A stretch of 64,000 nucleotides of DNA from Alkalihalobacillus alcalophilus ATCC 27647 = CGMCC 1.3604. GTDB lineage: Bacteria > Bacillota > Bacilli > Bacillales > Bacillaceae_D. The notes beneath the pieces are model-generated. The model ran no database searches and was not told the origin of the DNA. It saw only the letters and a program-made list of their open reading frames with translations. The position numbers were made by a program, and so were the translations under genes. The stretch spans positions 1 through 64,000 of the forward strand of contig NZ_ALPT02000014.1 in assembly GCF_000292245.2 (NCBI RefSeq), written 5' to 3'. Shown piece by piece: positions 1 to 8,982 of this stretch (its first letter is position 1; every line of letters begins with the position of its first letter).

Positions 1-60
1 CAGGGTTTCTTGTTCTTTGCTTGGATAGAGACGGAATTTGTATGCTTTGTTGATGAGCAT
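1..60 (-). CDS. tnpB: IS200/IS605-family TnpB, N-terminal end (partial at window edge)
   Basis: The first 20 codons of a gene running off the left edge read MLINKAYKFRLYPSKEQETL, the typical start of the helix-turn-helix region of TnpB, the RNA-guided endonuclease of IS605-type elements. A GAGGTG ribosome site lies 6 nt before the ATG at 60. Only the amino end is visible, so intactness and the presence of a TnpA partner cannot be judged. The recognition rests on the conserved N-terminal K-A-Y-K-F-R-L-Y-P pattern. Confidence 0.8.
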   Translation of the reverse strand, partial: MLINKAYKFRLYPSKEQETL

Positions 61-350
61 TGTTTTCACCTCAGATAGGAATGTATGTTCTTATTATATC
101 CTAACAAGAATCTCTTTGGCTACCGCCAACCGCCATTCATCTCCCCCTTATCGTTGGGCTTCTCCCTTCACACGATTGAAGAGGGAGTCTTCTGTCGGGA
201 AATGATAAAATAATTCGGAATACTCTATTGGCAGTCGATCCGCTGATCATTTATTCTTTTTCTTTTCGACAATTACGTACAACGAGTTGTAACCTCTCCT
301 CAATTATTCATATGAGTTCTAACTTTAAAAAGTCTTTTTATCTACAGATC
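61..350. other. Upstream flank of tnpB with two hairpins
   Basis: No convincing gene. At 116-129 a perfect 5-bp-stem hairpin (ttggc-tacc-gccaa) lies about 55 bp upstream of the tnpB start, where IS605 left ends carry subterminal hairpins; this assignment is tentative. At about 151-178 a second hairpin pairs ctccc/ttca with tgaa/gggag and may be a terminator or element end. Confidence 0.35.
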
Positions 351-1415
351 TCATCTAGCAAAGGCTTGGTCATCCTTATAATTATCACCAATCTCCCCGA
401 CAATTTCAGTTAAAATATCTTCCATTGTCACTAAGCCAATAATTGTTCCAACGTTATCGGTGACAAGTGCTATATGGGTTCGATTCTGCTGCATTTTTAA
501 GAACACATCTTTTATAAAAGTACTTTCCTTAAAAGATGGAATTTCATGAATAAAGTCGTTTATCCTTCCCATTCTTCCAGCCGCAATACTCGTGAGCATT
601 TCTTTTGTATTAATAAAACCAATAAAGTCTTCTTGATTCTGTTCACTTAATATAACAGGAAAACGAGTGTAATCATATTCATCAAGTACATTAATCATTT
701 CTTCAAGACTCATATTTTTGTTAAGAGTGATCATTTCCACCCGTGGAATCATAATCTCTTGTAATATTCTTTCATCAAAGGCAAAAATGTTTTCTAAATA
801 AGCAAGCTCTGTTCGGTTAATCTCGCCCCCTTGAAAACTTTGGGCAACTATCAGCTTTAATTCCTCCTCAGAGTGAACTGTTTCATGCCCTGCAGGCTCC
901 ACCCCAAATAAGCGTAGAAGCTTCTGAGCAGAACCATTTAATATACGAATAAATGGGCTCATTATTTTTCCGAACCAATAAAGCGGTGGGGCTAATAATA
1001 AGGTCATCTTTTCTGGAAACTGAATCGCTAAAGTCTTCGGTGCAAGCTCTCCAATTACAACATGTAAAAAAGATACAAGAGCAAGGGCAATTCCATAAGA
1101 AAGAAGAGTCGCTATAGCAGCTGGCACTTCAAACCTTTCAAATAGCGGTTGTAATATCCTCTGCACAGTCGGTTCACCTAACGCTCCTAAAACAAGAGCA
1201 GTGATAGTAATTCCTAGCTGACAGGCAGATAAATAATAATCAAGATCATGGGCAACTTTTTTTGCCATAATAGCTTTTTTATTACCTTCTAAAATCAATT
1301 GATCAATTCTTGACATCCTCACTTTTAAAATGGCAAACTCTCCACCAACAAAGAAGGCGGTAAGTAGTATAAAAACCACCACAAAAAATAAATTTATTAG
1401 TACAATTCCGTCCAA
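351..1415 (-). CDS. CNNM/CorC-family membrane protein, C-terminally short paralogue
   Basis: Hemolysin-C/CorC-like (UPF0053) protein of 354 aa. An N-terminal DUF21/CNNM membrane domain (about residues 1-190, several hydrophobic segments) is followed by two CBS domains (about 205-340). The family is linked to Mg2+ or other divalent-cation export. The neighbour at 1474-2784 is a clear paralogue of 436 aa. This copy stops just after the second CBS domain and lacks the CorC_HlyC C-terminal domain; the DEYGG-type motif of the partner is replaced by DNVGT. The start is TTG at 1415. The nearest strong GGAGGTG is 23 nt upstream and separated from the start by a hairpin. Likely co-transcribed downstream of the paralogue. 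Confidence 0.85.
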   Translation of the reverse strand: MDGIVLINLFFVVVFILLTAFFVGGEFAILKVRMSRIDQLILEGNKKAIMAKKVAHDLDYYLSACQLGITITALVLGALGEPTVQRILQPLFERFEVPAAIATLLSYGIALALVSFLHVVIGELAPKTLAIQFPEKMTLLLAPPLYWFGKIMSPFIRILNGSAQKLLRLFGVEPAGHETVHSEEELKLIVAQSFQGGEINRTELAYLENIFAFDERILQEIMIPRVEMITLNKNMSLEEMINVLDEYDYTRFPVILSEQNQEDFIGFINTKEMLTSIAAGRMGRINDFIHEIPSFKESTFIKDVFLKMQQNRTHIALVTDNVGTIIGLVTMEDILTEIVGEIGDNYKDDQAFAR

Positions 1416-1448
1416 TTAGTTCCCCCGTCTGAGGGATTCACCTCCAAG
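1416..1448 (-). promoter_or_regulatory. Leader hairpin between Shine-Dalgarno and TTG start, copy 1
   Basis: Read on the minus strand: GGAGGTGAAT, then CCCTC-AGAC-GGGGG, then AACTAATTG (start). The stem forms with one G-U pair. The same layout with a different loop and stem bases precedes the paralogue at 2784. Folding would bring the strong Shine-Dalgarno close to the TTG, or expose the GGGGGA alternative site when open. Confidence 0.45.
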
Positions 1449-1473
1449 GTTATTACATGTGTTTATATGAAGA

Positions 1474-2784
1474 TTAATTTTTTTTAACATGAGGATAAAA
1501 AGCAAGCTGTTTAATTTGATGGTTATCCATCTCAGTCACAACCCATAAATGTTCGCCCTGCTGAAATTCCTCACCTTGCTGAACGAGTTCAATCTTTTGC
1601 GATTGGATCCAACCACCAATTGTATCAATATCTTCACTATCACCAAACTCTAAAGCAAATCTGTCCTCAAGCTCTATTAAGAGCACACGCCCGTTTACTA
1701 AATACTTGCCGTCACTTTTCTCATAAATATCTGCGACTTCATCTTCATCAAACTCATCACGAATTTCACCAACAAGCTCCTCTAACACATCTTCCATTGT
1801 TAATATCCCTGATGTTCCACCATATTCATCCATGACAACAGCCATATGAACCTTTTCCTTCTGTAACCTTAAAAGTACGTCTTGAATTCTTGTTGTTTCT
1901 AAAATAAAAGGTAGATTTCGAACATATTCATTAAGATTACTCTCTCTACCTGTAACAATATGATTCAGCATTTTTTTAGCATTCACGCCACCAATAATTT
2001 TATCTTTGTCGCCATCTTCAATAACAGGATATCTCGTATAATTGTATTTATCTAATACCTCAATAACTTCTTCTTTCGTCATTTCTTTCTGAATAGCAAT
2101 GAGGTCTGTTCTAGGCACCATAATATCCTTTGCCACACGCTCATCAAACGAGAACACGTTTTCCATATACTCTAATTCTATTTGGTTAATCGCTCCACCT
2201 TGAAAGCTTTGAACCATAATAATTTTCAGCTCTTCTTCTGTATACGCTTGATCATGTCCAATAGGTTTTACCCCAAAAGAACGTAACAAAACTCGCGATG
2301 CACCATTTAAAGCGAAAATAAATGGATACATTATTTTTCCAAACCAATAAAGTGGACCTGCAAGCAATAAAGTCATTCTTTCAGAAAACTGAATGGCCAA
2401 TGTTTTAGGAGCCATCTCACCAACTACAACGTGTAGATACGTAACAAGAAAAAACGCAATCGCATAAGAGGCAATCGATGACGTGGTATCCGATACGTTC
2501 AAAAAGTTAAAGATTGGATACATTAAACTTTCCACAGCAGGCTTTCCTAATGCCCCTAAACCTAGGGCAGTAACCGTAATACCTAGCTGACACGCTGATA
2601 AATAATAATCAAGATCAGATGCTACGATTTTTGCTACTTGAGCTTTTTTATTCCCTTCATCAATTAACTGCTCAATTCTCGACATACGAATTTTCACAAC
2701 CGCAAATTCTGAGCCAACAAAAAAAGCCGTTAATGCTAGTAACACAACAAGCATTATAAGGTTTATTAATGTAATGATGTCCAA
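1474..2784 (-). CDS. CNNM/CorC-family transporter with CBS pair and CorC domain
   Basis: Full-length 436-aa member of the UPF0053/CNNM family. It has an N-terminal DUF21 membrane domain (about residues 1-195), two CBS domains (about 210-340, with MDEYGGTSGILTMEDVLEELVGEI-like ending of the second) and a C-terminal CorC_HlyC domain (about 350-430). Known relatives (B. subtilis MpfA/YhdP, CorB/CorC) export Mg2+ or protect from excess divalent cations. The TTG start at 2784 follows a leader hairpin shared with the shorter downstream paralogue. The pair probably arose by tandem duplication. Confidence 0.88.
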   Translation of the reverse strand: MDIITLINLIMLVVLLALTAFFVGSEFAVVKIRMSRIEQLIDEGNKKAQVAKIVASDLDYYLSACQLGITVTALGLGALGKPAVESLMYPIFNFLNVSDTTSSIASYAIAFFLVTYLHVVVGEMAPKTLAIQFSERMTLLLAGPLYWFGKIMYPFIFALNGASRVLLRSFGVKPIGHDQAYTEEELKIIMVQSFQGGAINQIELEYMENVFSFDERVAKDIMVPRTDLIAIQKEMTKEEVIEVLDKYNYTRYPVIEDGDKDKIIGGVNAKKMLNHIVTGRESNLNEYVRNLPFILETTRIQDVLLRLQKEKVHMAVVMDEYGGTSGILTMEDVLEELVGEIRDEFDEDEVADIYEKSDGKYLVNGRVLLIELEDRFALEFGDSEDIDTIGGWIQSQKIELVQQGEEFQQGEHLWVVTEMDNHQIKQLAFYPHVKKN

Positions 2785-2818
2785 TTAGCTCCCTCTAATT
2801 GAGGGATTCACCTCCAAA
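2785..2818 (-). promoter_or_regulatory. Leader hairpin between Shine-Dalgarno and TTG start, copy 2
   Basis: Minus strand: GGAGGTGAAT, then a perfect CCCTC-AATTA-GAGGG hairpin, then AGCTAATTG with the TTG as start. It matches copy 1 in position and pairing although loop and stem bases differ. The same stretch can also be read as a short GTG-initiated leader peptide (MNPSIRGS, stop overlapping the start region). Confidence 0.45.
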
Positions 2819-3499
2819 TATAATAAAAAGACATTTAAACAAGTGAGAATTTTCAAAAAAACATTTTTAAAAAATCACTTCCAAAGCATAACGTTTTAGT
2901 TTTCAAAAAAAACCTTTTTCCATCGAAAAACTAAAGAAATAATAGGGAAAATTCTTTAATTCTATCAAACTGTAACGTTATAGTTTTAAATATACAAAAT
3001 TATAAATAGAAAAGCAAGCAACCTCTCAAGATTATTAAATTTTTACATAACAAAAAATCCTATTGATTTTTGTTCTCAATAGGTTTTGGTGTTATACACA
3101 TATAAAAGAATATTCCGCTAATCTATCATCATGATAACCCTTACATTTTAAATTTTCTACTATTTTTAATTACACCCTCTATTATCGCAATATGTTTGAA
3201 TATGGAAATAAAAACAACTAGTGGAATATAGAGGATTTAGATACTTTAAGTGAGCTCGCTGCCGCCACTTTTGGAGGGTTAGATATTTTCATCCAACATC
3301 TTAACCTAAAGAAACAGGCAAAGATGTTCGAAAGGTTTGCCACCTTATTTTTAAAAGGAGCTTCATAGATACGGATTTAAAATCAGGGAGCCGTAATAAT
3401 GAATCAAAAAAAGACCAGTGTGCTCATATATAAGTGCACTGGTCCATTTTAACGGCAAACTACCTCAAATGAGTTTTCTCATATTAAAGGTAAGAAGAT
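2819..3499. other. Long AT-rich intergenic region with a possible gene remnant
   Basis: A very AT-rich stretch without an intact gene. A hairpin (cctattga/tcaatagg, 3059-3083) followed by tttt could end transcription on the plus strand. From 3222 to 3368 (+) an open stretch of about 48 codons looks coding-like (IEDLDTLSELAAATFGG...) but has no start and no recognised family; it may be the tail of a lost gene. Confidence 0.4.
3406..3444 (-). terminator. Rho-independent terminator of the 3500-3895 gene
   Basis: Stem gaccagtg/cactggtc extended by neighbouring pairs, followed on the minus strand by seven T, 56 nt after the stop codon at 3500. Confidence 0.75.
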
Positions 3500-3895
3500 T
3501 TATTTCGTTTCTTTCTCTCCACCATCAAAGATTACGAGTAATAAAAAGAGGATAAAGGCAAAAACGAGGGCAATTCCGCCACCAATATAAAAGCCAAGAG
3601 TAAATCCTTGTGGGAGGTTAAATGGGTTTAACGTATATAGCCACATACCTGACGTTAAGCCGACGGAACCGATAATCGCCATAATCGTTTGCCAATTCGC
3701 TAAGCTTTTTCTTTTCGGTTGATAAACTTTGTAATAAATACTCCAAGAAAATAAAGTAAGCCAGCCTACTAATGAGACGTGTGCATGGATCGGTCTAAAC
3801 GCATATGAGCCCGCACCTGACATATGGGCACCAAGGAATACCCCAATGATTCCAAAAATAGCTGAAAGTACTAATAAGATTTTTGCATGATTCAT
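3500..3895 (-). CDS. Small heme-copper-oxidase subunit I-like membrane protein
   Basis: 131-aa protein with four hydrophobic segments (about residues 5-23, 35-53, 68-87, 98-122). The RPIHAHVSLVGW motif in the second segment resembles helix signatures of cytochrome oxidase / NO reductase subunit I, where the histidines bind heme. Short stand-alone proteins of this type are common in Bacillaceae and are usually labelled cytochrome-c oxidase; their function is unknown. The GGAGG site lies 10 nt before the ATG. It is next to a heme-sensing-type HssRS pair, which may or may not be meaningful. Confidence 0.6.
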   Translation of the reverse strand: MNHAKILLVLSAIFGIIGVFLGAHMSGAGSYAFRPIHAHVSLVGWLTLFSWSIYYKVYQPKRKSLANWQTIMAIIGSVGLTSGMWLYTLNPFNLPQGFTLGFYIGGGIALVFAFILFLLLVIFDGGEKETK

Positions 3896-4114
3896 AAATT
3901 TGTTGCCTCCTTCAATTATTTAAGTGTCCGCGACAATCTTCTGCCTTCTTTTATCAAAACGCTTTAACACATAAAAGTAGATAGATTTAGTAAAAATGAC
4001 AGGAGTAGTGACTTTTGAGCCCTCTTCATTCTTCTTACTAAGTATACTTTATAGAAGAAATATGAACGGAAGATGAATAAAGCGTTACAACTTTTTAAAT
4101 TACAGCTGATTTTT

Positions 4115-5487
4115 TCAAATGATAGGCAGTATAACCGTAATGCTTGTCCCTTTTCCTTGTTTGGAATGAACCTTTAGTTCACCACTGTGTAAATCAACCA
4201 CCTTTTTCACAATCGCTAATCCTAAACCGGCCCCTTCAATTTCCATCGTTCTTGAAGGATCAGCCCGATAAAAACGTTCAAACATTCTTTCCTTCTCGAG
4301 CTCAGTTAACCCGATCCCAGTGTCTTCAATGGTTAGCAATACATGATGCTCTTCCGCTTTTAACTCAATGCGAATTTCTCCTCCTTGATGGTTGTACTTA
4401 ATCGCATTACTCATTAAATTATCCCAAACACTCATACACATCGCTCGGTCCCCAGTAAATTCAACTTCTGATAAATGATATTGAAGCAAAATCTCCTTCT
4501 CCGATAATTTCCATTGATACCCTTTTATAACCGATTTGACTTGCTCTGATAGTGAAAAATTTTCCTTATGTCGCGGTTGCTCCATTTGGTTTAACGATGA
4601 TAATACGAGCAATTGACTGGTCAAACTTGATAATCTTTCCGTCTCAGAACGAATAACTTGCAAATGTTGACTCTTTTCTTCTGTCGAGAGTGCTTTATTT
4701 TCCAATAAGGAAGTATAGCCATTTATATTAGAAAGGGGAGATTGAATATCATGTGAAATAGAGGAGATAAACTCATTTCTCATATCCTCTGCCTCAGCTA
4801 ATTGTTTGGTCATATCTTGAAAACTTGTGGCAAGCTCACCAATTTCATCCTGCCTTTTAAAATCTAACTTCACATCAAACTCACCTTTTTGTACTGCTTT
4901 AGTGGCCTGATTTAACTTTGAAAGCGGTCTAATTAAATAGTGAGCTAATGTCATTTCCAAAATCAAACTAAAGACAATCGTAAAACCTAATAGCCATGCA
5001 AATAAGTAATGCATTTCACTAAAATGTAATTTAATATCCGGTCTTAAAAATAAGGCATATTGCTCCCCTTCGTGTTCAACAGGCACCCCAATGCTATTTC
5101 TTAGTTCATTCGCAAAAAAACCAGTTACAAATGTTTCACTCGGAAAATGAGCAATCCCATGAAAAATCTCACCATTTAAAACAAGCTTTATTTTTGCTTC
5201 TTCCATTGTTTCATCACGAAATGGTTGCCCAAATTGCCAAGACTGCCCTTCAAGGTTAAATAAACGTAGCTGATAACCGGTCGCTGCCAAAAAATCTAGT
5301 GATTGGTGTAATTCGCTTTGCTCACTTAGATAATCGGCCACTTCTAAAGCAATTTCAGTGTATTTCTGATCATTTTGTTCCTTTAAAAAGTGCTGATAAT
5401 AAACATTTGAAAGAAAAAATGCCAACAATCCACTAATAAGCATAATGACCAAAGTAAAAAAACAAAAGAAGAATATAAGGATCTCAC
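4115..5487 (-). CDS. hssS: HssS-like sensor histidine kinase, frameshifted near the start
   Basis: Membrane sensor kinase resembling HssS, the heme sensor of staphylococci and bacilli (extracellular FVTGFFxN and ALFLRPDI motifs). Order: TM1, extracellular domain (about residues 20-145), TM2, HAMP (about 165-215), HisKA with SSISHDIQSP (about 228), and HATPase with NLMSNAIKYN, DTGIGL and GLGLAIVKK. The longest open frame starts at a TTG (5452) inside TM1 with no ribosome site. A GTG at 5485-5487 overlaps the hssR stop and has GAGGTG 8 nt upstream. That frame would join the main frame if the T7 tract (plus-strand A7 at 5456-5462) had eight T, giving the family-typical start MRSLYSSFVFFTLVIML. 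So this is a frameshift, sequencing error or slippage site. Confidence 0.82.
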
Positions 5488-6161
5488 TCTTCTATCACCT
5501 CAAGAGAATAGCCAACTCCACGGATCGTTTTTAAAGTTATTTCGGTAGTCATTTTTGTAAAACGCTCACGCAATCTTTTAATATGTACATCAATCGTCCG
5601 TTCGTTTCCACTGAAATCATGGCCCCATACTTTTTCAATCAGCTGATCACGTGTTAAGACACGATTTTTATTGGCAGCTAGAACATATAACAGTTCAAAT
5701 TCTTTCAAAGGCAACATAAAAGTTTGACCATGAACCTCTACCTCATAGCTTACCTTATTGATTGTAACCGCACCGATTTGAATAATGAGTTCAGATTCCT
5801 GTCGGCTACGTCTAAGCAAGGCTTTTATTCTAAATAAGAGCTCCTTCAATTCAAATGGCTTTACCAAATAATCATCTGTACCTAGAGCAAAACCCTTTTC
5901 TTTATCATGAAGTTGGCTTTTGGCCGTTAGCATAATGACTGGTATGTTTTGATGATGTCGCAACTGTTTAACTAATTCATAACCATCCATTATCGGCATC
6001 ATCACATCTATAACGACTAATTGATATGTTTTCTGTTCTAAAAGGTGCAAGGCAACTTCACCGTTTTCTGCCTGTCCAGTACGGTAACCATTCTCTTCTA
6101 AGTATTGGCTCACCATCTGGCGTAAATGCTTATCATCATCAACGATTAAAATTGATTGCAT
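5484..6161 (-). CDS. hssR: HssR-like response regulator
   Basis: 225-aa OmpR/PhoB-type regulator. The receiver domain (1-115) has the DDD acidic pocket, the phospho-acceptor Asp in VIDVMMP and K in DYLVKPFE; a winged-helix DNA-binding domain follows (about 130-222, GNERTIDVHIKRLRERF). It matches HssR, which with HssS senses heme and drives the HrtAB efflux pump. The hssS gene overlaps its stop by 4 nt. No hrtA or hrtB lies in the window, so its target must be elsewhere or different. Confidence 0.82.
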   Translation of the reverse strand: MQSILIVDDDKHLRQMVSQYLEENGYRTGQAENGEVALHLLEQKTYQLVVIDVMMPIMDGYELVKQLRHHQNIPVIMLTAKSQLHDKEKGFALGTDDYLVKPFELKELLFRIKALLRRSRQESELIIQIGAVTINKVSYEVEVHGQTFMLPLKEFELLYVLAANKNRVLTRDQLIEKVWGHDFSGNERTIDVHIKRLRERFTKMTTEITLKTIRGVGYSLEVIEE

Positions 6162-6486
6162 ACAGTCACGTCCTTTCTATATTAGTTGTTATTGTAGCTG
6201 AAATTTTAATGAATAGACAGAGCACGCCGTTTGATTTTTTTGGGAGGCTTATGATTGCCGAAGATAACAATTCAGACCTGCTAAGGGAATCATTGACCTC
6301 CTATGATTCCCTTTGTCTTCACTTCACTCCCGCTAACGCAATCATTCAGCCCCTTTGATTCCAAAAGCCACCATTCCACTTCCACAAAAGCAATCATTCT
6401 AGCTTCCTGAAGACGATCCGCACCGAAAAACCCCCTCCAAACAATCTTAGAGGGGGCAAAATCTATTTTATTTTAATTTCCGCTAA
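6162..6486. other. Intergenic region between hssR and ald
   Basis: Contains the ald terminator (6426-6456) and a hairpin with 11-bp arms aagggaatcat/atgattccctt at 6283-6313. A 35-codon plus-strand reading frame from 6252 has a GGGAGG site, but its composition is not convincing, so it is not called as a gene. Confidence 0.4.
6426..6456 (-). terminator. Terminator of ald
   Basis: Perfect 7-bp stem ccccctc/gaggggg followed on the minus strand by five T, about 30 nt beyond the ald stop. Confidence 0.85.
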
Positions 6487-7617
6487 TTAAACAGCTGCAA
6501 CTTTGCTTAATGCATCTTGTACTGTTACTAATTCGTAACCGAGGTCACGTGCTACGGCTGGGTATGTTACATCACCGTTTGCTACGTTGACACCTAATGC
6601 TAATGCTGGGTTTTCAGCAACCGCTTTTTCAACGCCTTTATTAGCAATTTGTAAAGCATAAGGAATTGTTACGTTTGTTAATCCTAATGTTGATGTACGT
6701 GGAACTGCTCCTGGCATGTTCGCAACTGCATAGTGAACAACGCCGTGCTTTTCATATGTTGGGTTATCGTGAGTTGTAATGCGATCAACTGTTTCGAAAA
6801 TACCACCTTGGTCAATCGCAACGTCAACAACAACAGAACCAGCTGACATTGATTGAATCATTTCTTCTGTTACTAATTTAGGGGCTTTTGCTCCTGGAAT
6901 TAATACCGCACCAATAACTAAATCAGATTCTTTGACAGCATCTGCAATGTTCATTGGGTTAGACATTAATGTTTTAATGCTATTACCGAATAGGTCATCT
7001 AATTGACGAAGACGATCCGCACTTAAGTCGATCATTGTTACATCTGCACCTAGACCTACTGCGATTTTCGCTGCGTTTGTACCTACTACACCGCCACCGA
7101 TAACGGTTACTTTTCCGCGTTTTACTCCTGGGATTCCAGAAAGTAAGATTCCTTTTCCGCCTTCTGGTTTCTCAAGGAATTGAGCACCAATTTGAGCAGA
7201 CATACGGCCAGCCACTTCACTCATTGGAGTTAATAATGGCAATGTACGGTTCAATTCAACTGTTTCATAAGCAATCGCAATTACGCCACTTTCAACTAAA
7301 GCTTTAGCTAGTTCTGGCTCAGCTGCAAGGTGTAAGTAAGTGAATAAAATAAGACCTTTACGGAAATATCCGTATTCAGAGCTTAATGGCTCTTTTACTT
7401 TCATAATCATTTCAGATTTTGTCCAAACATCTTTTGCTTCTGGGATGATTGTTGCTCCAGCTTCTAAATAAACGGCATCTTCAAAACCACTACCAAGTCC
7501 AGCGTTTTGTTCAACTAATACTTCGTGCCCAGCATTTTTCAGTGATACAACACCAGCTGGAGTAATTGCTACACGGTTTTCATTATTTTTAATCTCTTTT
7601 GGAATTCCAATAATCAT
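6487..7617 (-). CDS. ald: Alanine dehydrogenase
   Basis: NAD-dependent L-alanine dehydrogenase (L-alanine to pyruvate plus ammonium), about 376 aa. It follows the B. subtilis Ald pattern almost throughout: MIIGIPKEIKNNENRVA at the start, LFTYLHLAAEPEL active-site region, VIGGGVVGTNAAK nucleotide-binding loop (about residue 170) and HYAVANMPGAVPRTST. The ATG at 7617 is chosen because AGGAGG sits 9 nt before it; an ATG three codons upstream overlaps that site. An AdeR-like activator gene is directly upstream and two Na+/alanine symporters follow on the other strand, so the block serves alanine use. Confidence 0.95.
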   Translation of the reverse strand: MIIGIPKEIKNNENRVAITPAGVVSLKNAGHEVLVEQNAGLGSGFEDAVYLEAGATIIPEAKDVWTKSEMIMKVKEPLSSEYGYFRKGLILFTYLHLAAEPELAKALVESGVIAIAYETVELNRTLPLLTPMSEVAGRMSAQIGAQFLEKPEGGKGILLSGIPGVKRGKVTVIGGGVVGTNAAKIAVGLGADVTMIDLSADRLRQLDDLFGNSIKTLMSNPMNIADAVKESDLVIGAVLIPGAKAPKLVTEEMIQSMSAGSVVVDVAIDQGGIFETVDRITTHDNPTYEKHGVVHYAVANMPGAVPRTSTLGLTNVTIPYALQIANKGVEKAVAENPALALGVNVANGDVTYPAVARDLGYELVTVQDALSKVAAV

Positions 7618-7654
7618 ATATGTCATCCTCCTAAAAAGGGCTTATTATTGTTAC

Positions 7655-7740
7655 CCCCTCAGTATAGGATGATGATGTAAAAAATGCATTGTGTGAGATA
7701 TTAAAAATGTAAGCGTTTATTTGTGAAATTTCACAAACGA
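7655..7740 (-). promoter_or_regulatory. ald promoter region with an 18-bp palindrome
   Basis: On the minus strand a TATACT -10 (7661-7666) has only a weak -35 (TGCATT-like), as expected of an activator-dependent promoter. Upstream lies the perfect palindrome TTTGTGAAATTTCACAAA (7720-7737), a candidate AdeR operator, and a partial cre-like TGTAAGCGTTTA (7709-7720). Confidence 0.45.
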
Positions 7741-7752
7741 ATAATCGAACCC

Positions 7753-8982
7753 TTATTTTTGTTGAAGCATTTTTAAATCTAAATAAAGGCCATGTTTTTG
7801 CACGGAGTCTTTTAATGACACTTGCGTTATCTCTTGGATCCTTTTCAGTCGATAATTGAGGGTATTAACGTGGCAATGTAGCTCTTTTGCTGCCTCATTG
7901 ACATTGCTGTCCTTATCCAAGGTCACTTCTAATGACTCTAATAAGTTGGTTTTATTTTCAGCATCATACTGTTTTAAACGTTCAATAATTGGATTAATAG
8001 GAATACGTTGAATCGCCTTTTGTTTTTTTAACAAATCGATGTACTTGAAAATGCCAAGCTCATGATAAAACTCAGCCTGCCCTAATTCTTCCTCATAAAC
8101 TTGCTTTAATTGGACAACCTTTAATGCTTCTTCATAACTACTTTTGACAAATTGATAATCATCATAAGCGTATCCACAACCTGAAATGACATCACTAATT
8201 GCAAACCGTTCCTTCACCTGAGTCTTGAATGTTTGAATAAACTCCTTCACATCCTTTAAATCTTCATGACTGGAAGGAGAAATTAAGATAATAAGTTGGT
8301 TTTCATCAAAGGTTTGGATAAGTAAATTAATCTTTTGTGTTGTTTTGGCGACATAAATGAGCTTTTTGGTTAAATCTTGATTCATTTCTGTAAATGAAAA
8401 AACGAGTACAGTGAGAGGGTTGTTTGAATGAAAGCCAATTTTCATTAATTGTTCTTTAATCAACCGATGGTCATTCGCATCACCTGTAATCATTTGCCAC
8501 AAAAGCTCTTGATGGTTTTTTTCCTTCTTTTTCTTTTGAATCTTAAGCTGAAGTAGTTGGCTCTTCGCTTTGCTTGCAGCTATTTTTAAATCAGATAAGT
8601 CTTCTTTTGTTAACGAGCGCCCCACCTCTAATACCCAAATATAACCTAAAACTTCCTTCTCTTTTCTAATCGATACAGCGACACGGTTGCCAAGGCCAAT
8701 ATCGTTAATTTGCGGAATAACAAGAGGCTCATCACTTTGATTTAGCTTAGGAATGACCCCCTCCTTCCAAAATTTATTAATCACTCTTTCAGGAACTCTA
8801 CGTCCTATAATCGTTGAAATTCTTGCTTCATCTGTTCGATCATCGTGTGAACTATAGGCAAGAAGTTGATGGTTTGAATCCTCTAATGTAACAGGACATT
8901 TTAAACGTTCGCTAATGACATCGACAAAGTCTTCTAGTGAATCAAAAGGTCGGTTAAAAGGATGATGTTTATACTCACTCAA
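7753..8982 (-). CDS. adeR: PucR/CdaR-type regulator, AdeR-like activator of ald
   Basis: 409-aa regulator with an N-terminal GAF-like sensory region (about 1-150), a central GGDEF-like domain (about 160-300) and a C-terminal PucR helix-turn-helix (about 345-405, NEAAKELHCHVNTLNYRLKRIQ). In B. subtilis AdeR (YukF) activates ald in response to alanine. Location directly upstream of ald on the same strand supports this identity. The start is TTG with GGGGG 8 nt upstream. There is no terminator-like hairpin between the two genes, so read-through is possible. Confidence 0.82.
   Translation of the reverse strand: MSEYKHHPFNRPFDSLEDFVDVISERLKCPVTLEDSNHQLLAYSSHDDRTDEARISTIIGRRVPERVINKFWKEGVIPKLNQSDEPLVIPQINDIGLGNRVAVSIRKEKEVLGYIWVLEVGRSLTKEDLSDLKIAASKAKSQLLQLKIQKKKKEKNHQELLWQMITGDANDHRLIKEQLMKIGFHSNNPLTVLVFSFTEMNQDLTKKLIYVAKTTQKINLLIQTFDENQLIILISPSSHEDLKDVKEFIQTFKTQVKERFAISDVISGCGYAYDDYQFVKSSYEEALKVVQLKQVYEEELGQAEFYHELGIFKYIDLLKKQKAIQRIPINPIIERLKQYDAENKTNLLESLEVTLDKDSNVNEAAKELHCHVNTLNYRLKRIQEITQVSLKDSVQKHGLYLDLKMLQQK

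Noticed and set aside
6252..6359. 35-codon ORF with GGGAGG upstream between hssR and ald
   Set aside because: The ribosome site is good but codon pattern and composition are not convincing and it spans a hairpin; noted in the intergenic entry only.
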